Assembly: GCF_005938105.1 (NCBI RefSeq)
Contig: NZ_VCPE01000009.1
Coordinates: 212,155-276,154, forward strand
DNA from: Brucella haematophila
GTDB lineage: Bacteria > Pseudomonadota > Alphaproteobacteria > Rhizobiales > Rhizobiaceae
Direction: 5' to 3'
Length of the DNA: 64,000 bases
In this document: positions 49,201 through 59,951 of the stretch, one piece after another
How the letters are laid out: every line of letters begins with the position of its first letter
Numbering within the stretch: position 1 is the first letter of the stretch
Program-made: the position numbers and the translations under genes
The notes under the pieces: model-generated
The model's input: the letters and a program-made list of their open reading frames with translations, nothing else
What the model was told of the DNA's origin: nothing
Databases searched by the model: none

Positions 49201-50708
49201 TGACCGACTGGCCAATTCTCTCAACGGTCACGTTTCTGCCGCTCGTCGGCGCGTTACTGATCCTTCTGATCAAGGACGACAGCGAGGCTGCGCGTCGCAA
49301 CATCCGCAACGTGGCTTTGCTGACGACGGTGTTCGTCTTCATCCTGTCGCTCGTTGTCTGGGCCGGGTTCGATAATTCGAACCCTGGTTTCCAGATGGTC
49401 GAGCAGGCTGGCTGGATGGGTGGTGGCATCAGCTACCGCATGGGCGTGGACGGCATTTCCGTCCTGTTCGTGGTGCTGTCTGCTTTCCTGATGCCGTTCT
49501 GCATTCTTGCAAGCTGGGTATCGGTCGAAAAGCGCGTCAAGGAATACATGATCGCGTTCCTTATTCTGGAAACGCTCATGATCGGCGTGTTCTGCGCGCT
49601 CGACCTGTTCCTGTTCTACGTGTTCTTCGAAGCAAGCCTTATCCCGATGTTCATCATCATCGGCGTGTGGGGCGGCAAGCGTCGCGTCTATGCAAGCTTG
49701 AAGTTCTTCCTTTATACGCTGCTCGGCTCGGTGCTGATGCTCATCGCCATCATGGCCATGTACTGGCAGGCTGGCACGATGAACATCGTCGAGTTGCAGA
49801 AGTTCAGCTTCCCGGCTGGCATGCAAACATGGCTATGGCTCGCTTTCTTCGCGTCGTTTGCGGTCAAGATGCCGATGTGGCCAGTCCACACCTGGCTTCC
49901 GGATGCGCACGTTGAAGCGCCGACAGCAGGCTCGGTCATTCTGGCCGGTATCCTTCTGAAGCTCGGTGGCTACGGCTTCCTGCGCTTCTCGCTGCCGATG
50001 TTCCCTCTGGCTTCCGCTGATTTCGCGCCGCTTGTCTTCACGCTGTCGGTGATCGCTATCATCTACACGTCTCTGGTGGCTCTGGTTCAAGAAGACATCA
50101 AGAAGCTGATCGCCTACTCGTCCGTTGCACACATGGCCTATGTGACCATGGGTATCTTCGCGGCCAACGAGCAGGGTATTCAGGGTGCAATCTTCCAGAT
50201 GCTGTCGCACGGTATCGTGTCGGGCGCGCTCTTCCTTTGCGTCGGCGTGATCTATGACCGTATGCATACCCGTGAGATCGCGGCGTTCGGCGGTCTGGTG
50301 AACAACATGCCGAAATATGCGGTGGCCTTCCTCATCTTCACGATGGCGAATGTGGGCCTCCCGGGTACTTCGGGCTTCATCGGTGAATTCCTGACACTGT
50401 TCGGTGTGTTCCGGGTCAATACCTGGGTGGCGCTGTTCGCAACGACGGGTGTCATTCTCTCGGCGGCCTATGCGCTCTGGCTCTACCGTCAGGTGATCTT
50501 CGGCGCACTCAACAAGGAAAGCCTCAAGGCGCTCCTCGATCTGAGCCCGCGTGAGAAGATCATTCTCTATCCGCTCGTGGTACTCACCATCTTCTTCGGC
50601 GTGTATCCGGCACCGGTCTTCAATGCGACTGCAAGTGCTGTGACCGCTCTGGTTCAACATTACGACGCTGCAGTTGGCGGAGCCGCCAATGCAATGCTGG
50701 CACAGTAA
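49200..50708 (+). CDS. nuoM: NADH-quinone oxidoreductase subunit M
   Basis: This 502-residue antiporter-like subunit shows [17 protein letters not shown] (proton channel Glu), [28 protein letters not shown] and [14 protein letters not shown]. Length and helix pattern are standard. Confidence 0.98.
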   Translation: MTDWPILSTVTFLPLVGALLILLIKDDSEAARRNIRNVALLTTVFVFILSLVVWAGFDNSNPGFQMVEQAGWMGGGISYRMGVDGISVLFVVLSAFLMPFCILASWVSVEKRVKEYMIAFLILETLMIGVFCALDLFLFYVFFEASLIPMFIIIGVWGGKRRVYASLKFFLYTLLGSVLMLIAIMAMYWQAGTMNIVELQKFSFPAGMQTWLWLAFFASFAVKMPMWPVHTWLPDAHVEAPTAGSVILAGILLKLGGYGFLRFSLPMFPLASADFAPLVFTLSVIAIIYTSLVALVQEDIKKLIAYSSVAHMAYVTMGIFAANEQGIQGAIFQMLSHGIVSGALFLCVGVIYDRMHTREIAAFGGLVNNMPKYAVAFLIFTMANVGLPGTSGFIGEFLTLFGVFRVNTWVALFATTGVILSAAYALWLYRQVIFGALNKESLKALLDLSPREKIILYPLVVLTIFFGVYPAPVFNATASAVTALVQHYDAAVGGAANAMLAQ

Positions 50709-50728
50709 GAAAATAAAGGCGTAAGGTC

Positions 50729-52165
50729 ATGCAGACTGATCTGATAGCTCATCTGACCCTTGCAGCACCGGAGGTTCTCCTGGCTGTAGGCGCCTTGGCA
50801 CTGCTTATGATTGGCGTGTTCTCTGGCGAGCGTGCAACCACGCTCGTCAACGGACTGTCCGTCGCAGTGCTGATTGCAGCGCTGGCACTGGTTGTTCTAT
50901 TCCCGGCGAACGGTTCCGCTTTCGGCGGCGCCATCGTCAATGACGGCTTCGGCCGCTTCATGAAGGTGCTGACGCTGATCGGCTCCATCGTCACGCTCGT
51001 CATGTCGGTCGGTTTCGCCAAGGCGGAAAAGTTCGACAAGTTCGAGTTCCCGGTCCTGATCGTCATCTCGACGCTGGGCATGCTGCTTATGGTGTCGGCA
51101 TCCAACATGCTGTCGCTTTATCTCGGTCTCGAACTGCAGTCGCTGGCGCTTTACGTGCTGGCAGCGTTCAACCGCGACAGCGTTCGTTCGACGGAAGCCG
51201 GTCTGAAGTATTTCGTTCTCGGCTCGCTGTCCTCGGGTATGCTGCTTTACGGTATCTCGCTCGTTTACGGCTATACCGGCCATATCGGCTTCACCGAAAT
51301 CGCGCAGGCTGTTTCGGGTGGCCAGCGTGAGCTTGGTCTGGTGTTCGGTCTGGTCTTCATTCTGGCCGGTCTGGCATTCAAGATTTCCGCGGTTCCGTTC
51401 CATATGTGGACGCCGGACGTCTATGAAGGGGCGCCGACTCCGGTAACGGCTTTCTTTGCCGCTGCTCCGAAGATGGCCGCCATGGCGCTCATCATCCGCG
51501 TCGTCTCGGAAGCCTTTGCTCCGGTCACCCATGACTGGCAACAGGTTGTGATCTTCATCGCAATCGCTTCGATGGTTCTGGGCGCCTTCGCCGCTATCGG
51601 CCAGCGCAACATCAAGCGTCTGATGGCTTATTCCTCCATCAGCCACATGGGCTATGCCCTTGTCGGTCTCGCTGCCGGTACGGCTGTGGGCGTGAAGGGC
51701 GTGGCGATCTACATGGCGATCTATCTTGCCATGACGCTCGGCACCTTTGCCTTCATCCTCGCCATGCGCACCAAGGACGGCAATGTGGAGAACATCGGCG
51801 ATCTGGCCGGTCTGTCGCGCACCAATCCGGTGCTGGCAACGATCATGACGATCTTTCTGTTCTCGCTCGCCGGTATCCCGCCGCTCGCTGGCTTCTTCGG
51901 CAAGTGGTACACCTTCCTCGCTGCCGTGCAGGCCGGTCTTTATCCGCTGGCGATCATCGGTATCGTGGCGTCGGTCGTGGGTGCGTTCTACTATCTGCGC
52001 ATGATCAAGATCATGTGGTTCGATGAGCCGGTCGGCGGTTTCGTGCCGGTCGCGGGCGAGCTGCGTCTCGTTCTCGGCGTCACGGGTGCCTTCGTGCTCT
52101 TCTACGTCTTCCTTGCTGGCCCGATCGGTGGATTTGCCGAAGCCGCAGCAAAGACGTTCTTCTAA
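50729..52165 (+). CDS. nuoN: NADH-quinone oxidoreductase subunit N
   Basis: The 478-residue antiporter-like subunit completes the complex: [50 protein letters not shown] and [17 protein letters not shown]. The birA gene starts 22 bp later on the same strand, so read-through is likely. Confidence 0.98.
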   Translation: MQTDLIAHLTLAAPEVLLAVGALALLMIGVFSGERATTLVNGLSVAVLIAALALVVLFPANGSAFGGAIVNDGFGRFMKVLTLIGSIVTLVMSVGFAKAEKFDKFEFPVLIVISTLGMLLMVSASNMLSLYLGLELQSLALYVLAAFNRDSVRSTEAGLKYFVLGSLSSGMLLYGISLVYGYTGHIGFTEIAQAVSGGQRELGLVFGLVFILAGLAFKISAVPFHMWTPDVYEGAPTPVTAFFAAAPKMAAMALIIRVVSEAFAPVTHDWQQVVIFIAIASMVLGAFAAIGQRNIKRLMAYSSISHMGYALVGLAAGTAVGVKGVAIYMAIYLAMTLGTFAFILAMRTKDGNVENIGDLAGLSRTNPVLATIMTIFLFSLAGIPPLAGFFGKWYTFLAAVQAGLYPLAIIGIVASVVGAFYYLRMIKIMWFDEPVGGFVPVAGELRLVLGVTGAFVLFYVFLAGPIGGFAEAAAKTFF

Positions 52166-52187
52166 GTAAACGGCAGCAGGTGGTCGA

Positions 52188-52985
52188 ATGCATTTTGCGC
52201 TTTCGCCTGTCGCCGAAAATGCTGGCTACCGTCTCGAGGTTTTCGAGACGGTAGGCTCTACCAATGCAGTGGCTCTGGAACGAGCAGCTAGCGGTGATCC
52301 GGGCAAGCTTTGGCTTGTTTCGAAGAGACAGGAAAGCGGACGTGGAAGACGCGGTCGTGCCTGGTCTACACCGGAAGGCAATCTGGCCTCCACACTTCTT
52401 CTGATTGAATCCTATGAGTTGAAAACGGCGGCGACGCTCGGTTTCGTTGCAGGCCTGTCGCTCGCTGATGCGCTGGAAGCGGCTTTTGCAGCTTCCGGAC
52501 CAGCCGTACCGCCGAAGATCGGCCTGAAATGGCCGAATGATGTGCTGCTGGATGGCGCAAAGCTATCGGGCATTCTGCTGGAATCGTCCATTCTCGCGAA
52601 GGATCGCTTCGCGGTCGCCATCGGCATAGGCACTAACGTCGTGGCGTTCCCCGACGATCTGCCCTATGCCGCGACCTCACTGAACGCGCTTGGCAGCAAG
52701 TGCGATGCCGAGACATTGTTTGCCGCTCTTTCCGATGCATGGTCGGTCAATTATCGTGTATGGGACGAGGGGCGTGGTCTTGATGCCATTCGCAAACGCT
52801 GGCTGGAGCGGGCACATGGTTTGGGCGGAAATGTCACCATGCAGGTTGAAGGCAACATCATCGAAGGCCGCTTCGAGACCATAGATGAAGCATGCCGTTT
52901 CGTGATCCGAGACAATGATGGCGGGCGCGTTACGGTTACAGCAGGCGATGTTTATTTCGGAACTGCTGCAACACTGCGGAAATAA
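52188..52985 (+). CDS. birA: Biotin-[acetyl-CoA-carboxylase] ligase
   Basis: This 265-residue enzyme activates biotin with ATP and attaches it to carboxyl carrier protein. Motifs are VGSTNAVAL, SGRGRRGRAW (biotinyl-AMP loop) and KWPNDVLLDGAKLSGILLE. The N-terminal DNA-binding domain of E. coli BirA is absent, so this is a group I, catalytic-only ligase. GCAGGTGG lies before the ATG. Its position behind nuoN is typical of Brucella-group genomes. Confidence 0.95.
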   Translation: MHFALSPVAENAGYRLEVFETVGSTNAVALERAASGDPGKLWLVSKRQESGRGRRGRAWSTPEGNLASTLLLIESYELKTAATLGFVAGLSLADALEAAFAASGPAVPPKIGLKWPNDVLLDGAKLSGILLESSILAKDRFAVAIGIGTNVVAFPDDLPYAATSLNALGSKCDAETLFAALSDAWSVNYRVWDEGRGLDAIRKRWLERAHGLGGNVTMQVEGNIIEGRFETIDEACRFVIRDNDGGRVTVTAGDVYFGTAATLRK

Positions 52986-53082
52986 CAGCTTTCTTTTATC
53001 TTGCCGGGGTTGCAACTAGAGCCATTTAGGTCCAGTGGATGCGGCGAAAGCATGTCTCCCTGAAGTGGGATCAAGTTTTAGC

Positions 53083-53126
53083 GCATCGGCCCGAAAATCG
53101 GAATCGATTTTTGGAAAGCACGATGC
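53083..53126. repeat. Short palindromic intergenic repeat before rnj
   Basis: GCATCG (53083) and CGATGC (53121-53126) bracket CCGAAAATCG/CGATTTTTGG. The layout is like the palindromes at 28472 and 60050. Confidence 0.55.
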
Positions 53127-53139
53127 CTAGATGCAAAGA

Positions 53140-53189
53140 CTTGCAGCGTTCTTTGTGCCTCCAGAAAGACGCACAAAGAACGCTGCAAG
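53140..53189 (+). promoter_or_regulatory. Perfect 19-bp inverted repeat upstream of RNase J
   Basis: CTTGCAGCGTTCTTTGTGC (53140-53158) and its exact complement (53171-53189) flank a 12-nt loop. It ends 54 nt before the rnj ATG and has no T-tract after it. In mRNA it would make a very stable hairpin. Confidence 0.75.
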
Positions 53190-53243
53190 CGCAAACTGAT
53201 CCAGATACACTTTGCAAGCAGGTATAATTACAAAGGAAATTTC

Positions 53244-54920
53244 ATGGCCCGATCCAATACTCCGGAACTCGTCTTCCTGCCGCTCGGCGGCGTGGGCGAA
53301 ATCGGCATGAATCTCGCTATGTACGGCTTTGGACCTGCGGATAATCGCGAATGGCTGGTCGTCGATATGGGCGTGAGCTTCGCCGGGCCGGAACAGCCGG
53401 GCGCCGACCTCATTTTGCCGGATATCCGTTATCTCGAAGCGGAAAAGAACAATGTGCGCGGGATCATCATTACCCACGCGCATGAAGACCACTTCGGTGC
53501 GCTGCTCGATCTGTGGCCGCGCCTGAAGGTGCCGGTCTATGCGACGCCGTTCACCGCCGGTCTGCTTGAAGCCAAGCGTCAGGCGGAGTTCAGTGCCCCG
53601 GAAATTCCGATCACCATCTACAAGGCTGGCGAAAAATTCGAGGTCGGTCCGTTCAAGGTTGAAGCGGTTGCCGTCACGCACTCCATCCCGGAACCTGTAT
53701 CGCTTGCGATTACCACGCCGCTTGGCACGGTTGTGCATACGGGCGACTGGAAGATGGATCCGGAACCGTCGCTCGGTCCGGTCATCGATGAAGCGCGCTT
53801 CCGCGCCATTGGCGACGCCGGTGTTCTGGCGCTGATCTGCGATTCCACCAATGCCATGCGCGAGGGTGAATCTCCTTCGGAGCGTCAGGTCGGCGAAAGC
53901 CTGCGCGAGCTGATCGAAAATGCGCGTGGCCGTGTTGCGATCACCACCTTTTCTTCCAATGTGGGCCGCATTCGCTCCATTACCGAAGCGGCGCGCGATG
54001 CGGGCCGTCAGGTTCTGGTGGTTGGTCGCTCGATGAAGCGCGCCATTTCGGTCGCAACCGAGCTTGGCTATATGGAAGGCCTACCGGAATATCTGAGCGA
54101 AGAGGATTACGGATATATTCCGCGTGAAAACGTGGTGATGATCCTGACCGGCAGCCAGGGCGAGCCGCGCGCAGCGCTTGCCAAGCTGGCCCGCGATGAA
54201 ATGCGCAGTCTGGCGTTGTCGCCCGGCGATACGGTCATTTACTCGTCGCGCGCCATTCCGGGCAATGAAAAGGCCATTCTCGATATCAAGAACCGCTTGA
54301 TCGACCGTGGCGTCAAGATCATTGGTGATGACGATGCTCTGGTGCATGTCTCCGGCCATCCGCGTCGCAGCGAATTGAAGCGCATGTATTCCTGGGTTCG
54401 CCCGCAGATACTCGTTCCGGTGCATGGCGAAGCTGCGCATCTGGTGGCGCAGGGCTCACTTGGCGCGATGGAAGGGATCGGTCAGGTTGCCCAAATCCGC
54501 AATGGCGATGTGCTGCGTCTGGCTCCCGGCAAGGCCGAAATCGTCGATGAAGCGCCGATTGGTCGTATCTACAAGGACGGCAAACTGATCGGTGACGAAG
54601 AAGAGATCGGCATGGTCGAGCGTCGCAAGCTCGCTTATGTCGGCCACGTCGCTGTTTCGATCCTGCTGGACCGCGAGCACAAGCTGCTCGATGAGCCTGA
54701 TCTGGTAACGTTTGGCCTGCCGGAAGAAGACGGTCAGGGCGAATTGATGGAAGACATTCTCCTCGACGCAGCAGTCGAGGCTGTCGAGAGCATTCCGCGT
54801 GTCCGCCGCAAGGACGTCGAGCTGGTGCGTGAATCCGCACGTCGCGCCGTGCGTGCTGCGGCAAATCAGACGTGGGGCAAAAAGCCGGTGGTGACCGTAT
54901 TCGTGAATAGGATACGCTGA
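53244..54920 (+). CDS. rnj: Ribonuclease J
   Basis: The 558-residue metallo-beta-lactamase/beta-CASP ribonuclease acts as 5'-3' exonuclease and endonuclease in RNA decay and rRNA maturation. The zinc motif HAHEDHFG (residues about 74-81), GGVGEIGMN near the N terminus, HTGDWKMD and the beta-CASP region with SGHPRRSELKRMYSWVRPQILVPVHGE are present. A C-terminal domain follows. AAAGGAAA lies before the ATG. The leader contains a perfect 19-bp hairpin. Confidence 0.96.
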   Translation: MARSNTPELVFLPLGGVGEIGMNLAMYGFGPADNREWLVVDMGVSFAGPEQPGADLILPDIRYLEAEKNNVRGIIITHAHEDHFGALLDLWPRLKVPVYATPFTAGLLEAKRQAEFSAPEIPITIYKAGEKFEVGPFKVEAVAVTHSIPEPVSLAITTPLGTVVHTGDWKMDPEPSLGPVIDEARFRAIGDAGVLALICDSTNAMREGESPSERQVGESLRELIENARGRVAITTFSSNVGRIRSITEAARDAGRQVLVVGRSMKRAISVATELGYMEGLPEYLSEEDYGYIPRENVVMILTGSQGEPRAALAKLARDEMRSLALSPGDTVIYSSRAIPGNEKAILDIKNRLIDRGVKIIGDDDALVHVSGHPRRSELKRMYSWVRPQILVPVHGEAAHLVAQGSLGAMEGIGQVAQIRNGDVLRLAPGKAEIVDEAPIGRIYKDGKLIGDEEEIGMVERRKLAYVGHVAVSILLDREHKLLDEPDLVTFGLPEEDGQGELMEDILLDAAVEAVESIPRVRRKDVELVRESARRAVRAAANQTWGKKPVVTVFVNRIR

Positions 54921-54956
54921 CATCACTCGACAGGAATAACAGCAAGGGAGGTGCTG

Positions 54957-55361
54957 ATGCTCGAACGTTTGAACCATGTCGCGATTGCCGTTCCGGATAT
55001 CGAGGCTGCGTCCGCGCTTTATCGTGGCAAACTGGCTGCAAATGTTGGCGCGCCGCAGGCCTTGCCGGAACACGGTGTGACCGTGGTTTTCATCGACGTC
55101 GGCAATACGAAAATTGAGCTGCTGGAGCCGTTGGGCGAGGGATCGCCCATCGCGGCCTTCCTTGAAAAGAACCCTTCGGGCGGCGTGCACCATCTTTGCT
55201 ATGAGGTGGAAGACATCATCGCTGCGCGGGACAGGCTCAAGGCTGAAGGCGCGCGTATCCTTGGTGATGGAGAGCCGAAGACCGGTGCGCATGGCAAGCC
55301 CGTCCTTTTTTTGCACCCAAAGGACTTTAACGGCACGCTGATCGAGCTGGAGGAAGTGTAA
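54957..55361 (+). CDS. mce: Methylmalonyl-CoA epimerase
   Basis: The 134-residue vicinal-oxygen-chelate protein has LNHVAIAVPDIEAASALYR, IELLEPLGEGSPIAAFLEKN, GVHHLCYEVEDI and the ending FLHPKDFNGTLIELEEV. The metal ligands (His in LNHVA, Glu in KIELLE, His in GVHHLCYE, Glu near the end) are present. It interconverts methylmalonyl-CoA epimers in propionate metabolism. The ATG at 54957 has GGGAGG 5 nt upstream; a GTG at 54951 overlaps that site. Confidence 0.93.
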   Translation: MLERLNHVAIAVPDIEAASALYRGKLAANVGAPQALPEHGVTVVFIDVGNTKIELLEPLGEGSPIAAFLEKNPSGGVHHLCYEVEDIIAARDRLKAEGARILGDGEPKTGAHGKPVLFLHPKDFNGTLIELEEV

Positions 55362-55363
55362 TC

Positions 55364-55633
55364 ATGTCTATCATGTCCGGCATTGCGATCTATTTCATTA
55401 TCTGGTGGACGGCGCTTTTCGCGCTGCTGCCTGTCGGTCTGCGGACGCAGGCTGAGGAAAACAATGTCACGCTAGGCACTGTGGCCAGCGCCCCGGCAAC
55501 GCCGCGCATCGGTCGCGCATTTCTGCGCACCACGGTCGTCGCCACGCTCATCTTCGCCGTCTATTATTATGTAACGCAGGTCAGCGGTTTCGGTCTGGAT
55601 GACATTCCGCATTTCTTCCCCGATCTGACATAA
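55364..55633 (+). CDS. DUF1467 membrane protein
   Basis: The 89-residue protein has two helices (residues about 8-27 and 55-73) and the conserved segments IYFIIWWTALFALLPVGLRTQAEE and RIGRAFLRTT. This is the DUF1467 family, found mainly in alphaproteobacteria, function unknown. It begins 2 nt after mce and ends before a strong terminator, so mce and this gene form one unit, probably with rnj. Confidence 0.88.
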   Translation: MSIMSGIAIYFIIWWTALFALLPVGLRTQAEENNVTLGTVASAPATPRIGRAFLRTTVVATLIFAVYYYVTQVSGFGLDDIPHFFPDLT

Positions 55634-55664
55634 TCGCATTCGCGAAATCGGATGAGAATTTGAG

Positions 55665-55695
55665 GGCTGCCTATAAAATGGGCAGCCTTTCTTTT
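55665..55695 (+). terminator. Terminator after DUF1467
   Basis: GGCTGCC (55665-55671) and GGCAGCC (55681-55687) form the stem, followed by TTTCTTTT. It ends the birA/rnj-side transcript. Confidence 0.9.
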
Positions 55696-56435
55696 ATGAT
55701 GAAAGAGGGATGCGTGGAGACGCGGCCTGAATCAAAAACTTATGATCTTATCGTAACCCACTGAATTATATGAAGCTAATGGAGTTTCGCTCCTCGGGTC
55801 GCATCCCGTTGCGCCGCTGTGGCTGAGCCAAGAATAAAACTACTTTGACTTTGACAATAGATTGCAAATAGTCGCCTGCAAAAGCAGCTCGATAAATCCC
55901 ACAAATTCAATAGGTTATTGCCTGGCTTTTTTTGAAAGTGGCGGTGAGGGCTGAGGTCCATGCAAATGCAAAAAAAAAGCAAGGCTTTCGCCTTGCTAAT
56001 AAAATACGCGTTCGATCCGTTTCCATGTTACTGGCGGCTGCGTAGCTCGCGCCTGGATCCATCCTCCCAAGACTTTGACCGCGTGAAAACAACGGTTTTA
56101 TTCCGTTGTTGCTCTTATGATGAAAAAAATAGCGAACTGCACAGCTTTTGTCACCAAAAATCTTCTTCAACGTCATAATTCTTTCGTGAAATTTTCCAAA
56201 TGCTGATGATATATCTGTAATATATTGAAATTGAATGTGAATTCGGAGGCGGTGTTTTGCACCCTTGGGCCATTTACCTGCCTCTTATGCCTGTGGATGG
56301 TGAAAACCGCTCCGCGCAAAGCTTTTTCAAGCGGGTTTTCAACACAAGCATAACCCGATAAGAAACCTGCAAATATGCTTAATTTTTGCCTGATTCTTGA
56401 AGCAAGCAGGCATTCTCTCTGGATCGGTGGTTACG
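55696..56435. other. Long gene-free region before proS
   Basis: These about 740 bp hold no supported protein gene. On the minus strand they carry a strong terminator and hairpins described under the small RNA candidate. On the plus strand TGAAAACCGC (56301-56310) pairs with GCGGGTTTTCA (56331-56341), just upstream of proS; it could be part of its leader. Confidence 0.5.
55970..56166 (-). ncRNA. Candidate small RNA
   Basis: On the minus strand a canonical terminator (AGCAAGGC, GAAA loop, GCCTTGCT, then eight T; 55971-55998) has no protein gene before it. A hairpin AACAACGG/CCGTTGTT lies at about 56090-56112. A possible promoter TTGGAA (56199-56194), 16 bp, TATGAC (56177-56172) would give a transcript of about 195 nt. 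The 89-residue open frame across it reads through the terminator and looks unreal. No match to a known RNA family is recognised. Confidence 0.4.
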
Positions 56436-57764
56436 ATGCGTTTGTCGCGGTATTTTTTGCCCATTCTGAAGGAAAATCCTAAAGAGGCGGAAATCGTCTC
56501 TCATAGGCTGATGCTGCGTTCGGGTATGATCCGTCAGCAGTCTGCCGGCATCTATTCGTGGCTCCCGATAGGCCTGAAGGTGCTGAACAAGGTCTGCGAT
56601 ATCATCCGTGAGGAGCAGAACCGCGCTGGTGCCAACGAAATCCTGATGCCGACGATCCAGTCCGCCGATCTTTGGCGTGAAAGCGGGCGTTACGACGCCT
56701 ATGGCAAGGAAATGCTGCGCATTCAGGACCGTCAGGAGCGCGAAATGCTCTTCGGCCCGACCAATGAAGAAATGGTCACGGATATTTTCCGTTCCTATGT
56801 GCGCTCCTACAAGGATCTGCCGCTCAATCTTTATCACATTCAGTGGAAGTTCCGCGACGAAGTCCGTCCGCGTTTCGGCGTGATGCGCTCGCGCGAATTC
56901 CTGATGAAGGACGCCTATTCGTTCGACCTCGACTATGAGGGCGCGAAGATGGCTTATTACCGCATGTTCGTCTCCTACCTGCGCACATTTGCGCGCGTCG
57001 GTCTGCAGGCGATCCCGATGCGTGCCGATACCGGCCCGATTGGTGGTGATCTGTCTCACGAATTCATCATTCTGGCTGAAACCGGCGAAAGCCAGGTCTA
57101 TTGCGACAAGGCTTATCTCGATCTGGCCGTGCCGGGCGCGGATACGGATTTCCGCAACGATGCCCAGCTCATCGATATCGTCAATCGCTGGACGACGCCT
57201 TATGCGGCAACCGACGAAATGCATGACGAGGCCGACTGGGCCAAGGTCAAGGCTGACGATCAGGTTTCTGCACGCGGCATCGAAGTTGGTCACATCTTCC
57301 ATTTCGGCACGAAATATTCCGAGCCGATGGGCGCCAAAGTGCAGGGCCCGGACGGCAAGGAACATCTGGTGTCGATGGGCTCCTACGGCATCGGTCCGTC
57401 GCGCCTCGTGGCTGCCGCTATCGAAGCATTCCACGACGATGCGGGCATCATCTGGCCGAAGGCCATTGCACCGTTCGGCGCAGGCATCGTGAACATGAAG
57501 CCGGGCGACGAAGGTTGCGACGCCGTGAGCGAAAAGCTCTACGAAGCTCTGACCAATGCCGGTGTCGATCCGCTTCTGGACGATACGGATGACCGTCCGG
57601 GCGCCAAGTTCGCCACCATGGACCTGATCGGCCTGCCGACGCAGGTGATCGTCGGTCCGCGCGGCGTTGCTGCTGGCGAGGTCGAAGTCAAGGATCGCAA
57701 GACCGGCGAACGCCAGAACCTGACGGTGGAAGCCGCCATCAACATGCTGACGGCTGAAGCATGA
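56436..57764 (+). CDS. proS: Prolyl-tRNA synthetase, short alphaproteobacterial type
   Basis: The 442-residue class II synthetase starts [18 protein letters not shown] and carries motif 1 near [17 protein letters not shown], motif 2 [25 protein letters not shown] and motif 3 [12 protein letters not shown], plus an anticodon-binding C terminus. The large editing insertion of E. coli ProRS is missing, which is normal for this subgroup. The ATG at 56436 was chosen by family length. Its TGA overlaps the next start (ATGA). Confidence 0.97.
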   Translation: MRLSRYFLPILKENPKEAEIVSHRLMLRSGMIRQQSAGIYSWLPIGLKVLNKVCDIIREEQNRAGANEILMPTIQSADLWRESGRYDAYGKEMLRIQDRQEREMLFGPTNEEMVTDIFRSYVRSYKDLPLNLYHIQWKFRDEVRPRFGVMRSREFLMKDAYSFDLDYEGAKMAYYRMFVSYLRTFARVGLQAIPMRADTGPIGGDLSHEFIILAETGESQVYCDKAYLDLAVPGADTDFRNDAQLIDIVNRWTTPYAATDEMHDEADWAKVKADDQVSARGIEVGHIFHFGTKYSEPMGAKVQGPDGKEHLVSMGSYGIGPSRLVAAAIEAFHDDAGIIWPKAIAPFGAGIVNMKPGDEGCDAVSEKLYEALTNAGVDPLLDDTDDRPGAKFATMDLIGLPTQVIVGPRGVAAGEVEVKDRKTGERQNLTVEAAINMLTAEA

Positions 57765-59077
57765 GCGGCGCGGCGGCAGCAAAGTCCGAAGGGCAGGTCA
57801 AGGCAGCGGTAAAGCCGCCGAAGTCTGGCCCATTCTCGGCCTTCGAACGGATGATCGCGTGGCGATATCTGCGTGCGCGCCGCCGTGAGACATTCATTTC
57901 GGTTATTGCCGGGTTTTCTTTCACCGGCATCATGCTTGGCGTGGCGACACTCATTATCGTTATGGCGGTGATGAACGGTTTTCGTGCCGAGCTTCTGTCG
58001 CGTATTCTTGGCATTAACGGCCATCTGATCATGCAGCCGATTGATCGCCCGCTGGATGATTATGCTGATCTGATCAAGCGTATCGACGGCATTTCCGGCA
58101 TCAAATTCGCCATTCCCGTTGTGGAAGGGCAGGCTCTGGTGCAGGGCACTATCGGCGCGGGCAATGGCGCATTGGTCCGTGGCCTTCGCGAAGAAGACCT
58201 TGAAAAGCTGAAGCTGGTGTCTGGCAATATTCGCCAGGGCACGCTGCAAGGCTTCGACCAAAGTGGCGGTGTCGCCATCGGCACGCGCATGGCCGAAAAT
58301 CTTGGTCTGTCGATCGGGGATACGCTCCGCGTGATTTCGCCCGATGGCGACGTAACGCCGTTTGGCGTCAATCCACGTGTGAAAGCCTATCCGATTGTCG
58401 CGATCTTTGAGATTGGCATGTCGGAATATGACAATTCCATCGTGATGATGCCGCTTTCCGAGGCGCAGCTTTTCTTCAATCAGGAAGGCAAGGTGCAGTC
58501 TCTGGAAATCTTTGTCGATAATCCCGACAAGGTGGATGCGATGCGCGCACCCGTGGAAGAGGCGGCAGGTCGTCAGTTGACACTTGTTGACTGGCGTCAG
58601 CGCAATCAGACCTTCTTCTCGGCGCTGGAAGTCGAGCGCAATGTCATGTTCATGATCCTGACGCTGATCGTGCTTGTGGCTGCGCTTAATATCATCTCCG
58701 GTCTCATCATGCTGGTGAAGGACAAGGGGCACGACATCGCCATTCTGCGTACCATGGGTGCCACACGCGGCGCAGTGATGCGCATATTCCTGATGACGGG
58801 TGCCGCTATCGGCGTGACTGGCACGGTCGCCGGTGTGGTCCTCGGCGTCGTCGTATGCCTGAATGTCGAGCGGCTGCGTGAGTTCTTTTCGTGGCTTTCG
58901 GGCACGACGCTGTTCAATCCGGAACTCTATTTCCTGAGCCAGTTGCCAGCCAAGATGGACCCGGGCGAGACGATTTCCGTCATCGTCATGGCTCTGGTGC
59001 TTTCCTTTATCGCCACCATTTTCCCGGCCTGGCGCGCTGCCAAGCTCGATCCGGTCGAAGCATTGAGGTACGAATAA
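57761..59077 (+). CDS. Lipoprotein-releasing ABC transporter permease (LolC/LolE)
   Basis: The 438-residue inner-membrane permease has four helices and a large periplasmic domain after the first (residues about 75-295). It has the MacB/LolE fold with [37 protein letters not shown] and the FtsX-like domain, ending [18 protein letters not shown]. With LolD it releases outer-membrane lipoproteins to LolA. A single LolC/E-type gene suggests a homodimeric permease (the LolF type of many alphaproteobacteria). It overlaps proS and lolD. Confidence 0.93.
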   Translation: MSGAAAAKSEGQVKAAVKPPKSGPFSAFERMIAWRYLRARRRETFISVIAGFSFTGIMLGVATLIIVMAVMNGFRAELLSRILGINGHLIMQPIDRPLDDYADLIKRIDGISGIKFAIPVVEGQALVQGTIGAGNGALVRGLREEDLEKLKLVSGNIRQGTLQGFDQSGGVAIGTRMAENLGLSIGDTLRVISPDGDVTPFGVNPRVKAYPIVAIFEIGMSEYDNSIVMMPLSEAQLFFNQEGKVQSLEIFVDNPDKVDAMRAPVEEAAGRQLTLVDWRQRNQTFFSALEVERNVMFMILTLIVLVAALNIISGLIMLVKDKGHDIAILRTMGATRGAVMRIFLMTGAAIGVTGTVAGVVLGVVVCLNVERLREFFSWLSGTTLFNPELYFLSQLPAKMDPGETISVIVMALVLSFIATIFPAWRAAKLDPVEALRYE

Positions 59078-59760
59078 TGGCGGCTGAAATTATTCTGCGG
59101 CTGGAGAAGGTCAGTCGCGCCTATAAGGAAGTCGACCGCGAGCTGGTCATCCTGAAGGATGCCGATTTCACGCTGCGTCGCGGCGAGATGGTGGCACTTG
59201 TTGCGCCATCCGGTGCAGGCAAGTCCACGCTGTTGCATACAGCGGGCCTTCTGGAGCGGCCTGACCATGGCGACGTCTTTCTCGACGGGCGTTCTTGCAG
59301 CGCGCTCTCCGACGACGACCGCACGGCGGTGCGCCGCAACGATATCGGTTTCGTCTATCAGTTCCACCATCTGCTGCCAGAATTTTCCGCGCTGGAAAAT
59401 GTGATGATGCCGCAGATGATCCGTGGCCTGACCAAGAAGTCCTCGGCAGAACGTGCGCAGCAATTGCTCGAATATATGAAGATCGGCAAGCGTGCGTCGC
59501 ACCGTCCTGCCGAGCTTTCCGGTGGTGAACAGCAGCGTGTCGCCATTGCACGCGCCGTTGCCAATGCACCGCTTGTGCTTCTGGCCGACGAGCCGACGGG
59601 CAATCTTGACCCGACAACCTCGTCCTATGTGTTTGGCGCGCTGGAAGCCCTTGTGCGTCAGTCCGGTCTGGCGGCGCTGATCGCCACACATAATCACGAG
59701 TTGGCCCGCCGCATGGACCGCCGTGTGACCTTGCAAGACGGCAAGGTCGTCGATCTGTAA
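59077..59760 (+). CDS. lolD: Lipoprotein-releasing ABC transporter ATP-binding protein
   Basis: The 227-residue ATPase has Walker [10 protein letters not shown] (residues about 43-51), the signature [14 protein letters not shown] and Walker [13 protein letters not shown]. The ATG at 59077 shares its A with the stop of the permease gene (TAATG), so the two are coupled. Longer readings of the frame run back through the permease gene. Confidence 0.95.
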   Translation: MAAEIILRLEKVSRAYKEVDRELVILKDADFTLRRGEMVALVAPSGAGKSTLLHTAGLLERPDHGDVFLDGRSCSALSDDDRTAVRRNDIGFVYQFHHLLPEFSALENVMMPQMIRGLTKKSSAERAQQLLEYMKIGKRASHRPAELSGGEQQRVAIARAVANAPLVLLADEPTGNLDPTTSSYVFGALEALVRQSGLAALIATHNHELARRMDRRVTLQDGKVVDL

Positions 59761-59951
59761 AAGGCGCCGACCAAGGCGCCGTTATCTTCTCCATTGCTAA
59801 GTTATTGAAACTGCAGGCGCGTGATACCGCCTGCGGTTGCGCGTTTAGTATTCGTAAACCCTAAAGTAACTGGCGACTCGAACAGGGTGTTGACTTTGGA
59901 ACAAAAATAGAACAAAAAATAAACATACGTGAACACAGAGGAGTTTTCCAC

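Noticed and set aside
53223-53228. TATAAT just before rnj as a promoter
   Set aside because: It lies only 15 nt from the ATG with no -35 at proper distance, so a start from it would leave almost no leader.
55907-56176. 89-residue minus-strand frame over the small RNA candidate
   Set aside because: It reads straight through a strong terminator and has no ribosome binding site or family resemblance.
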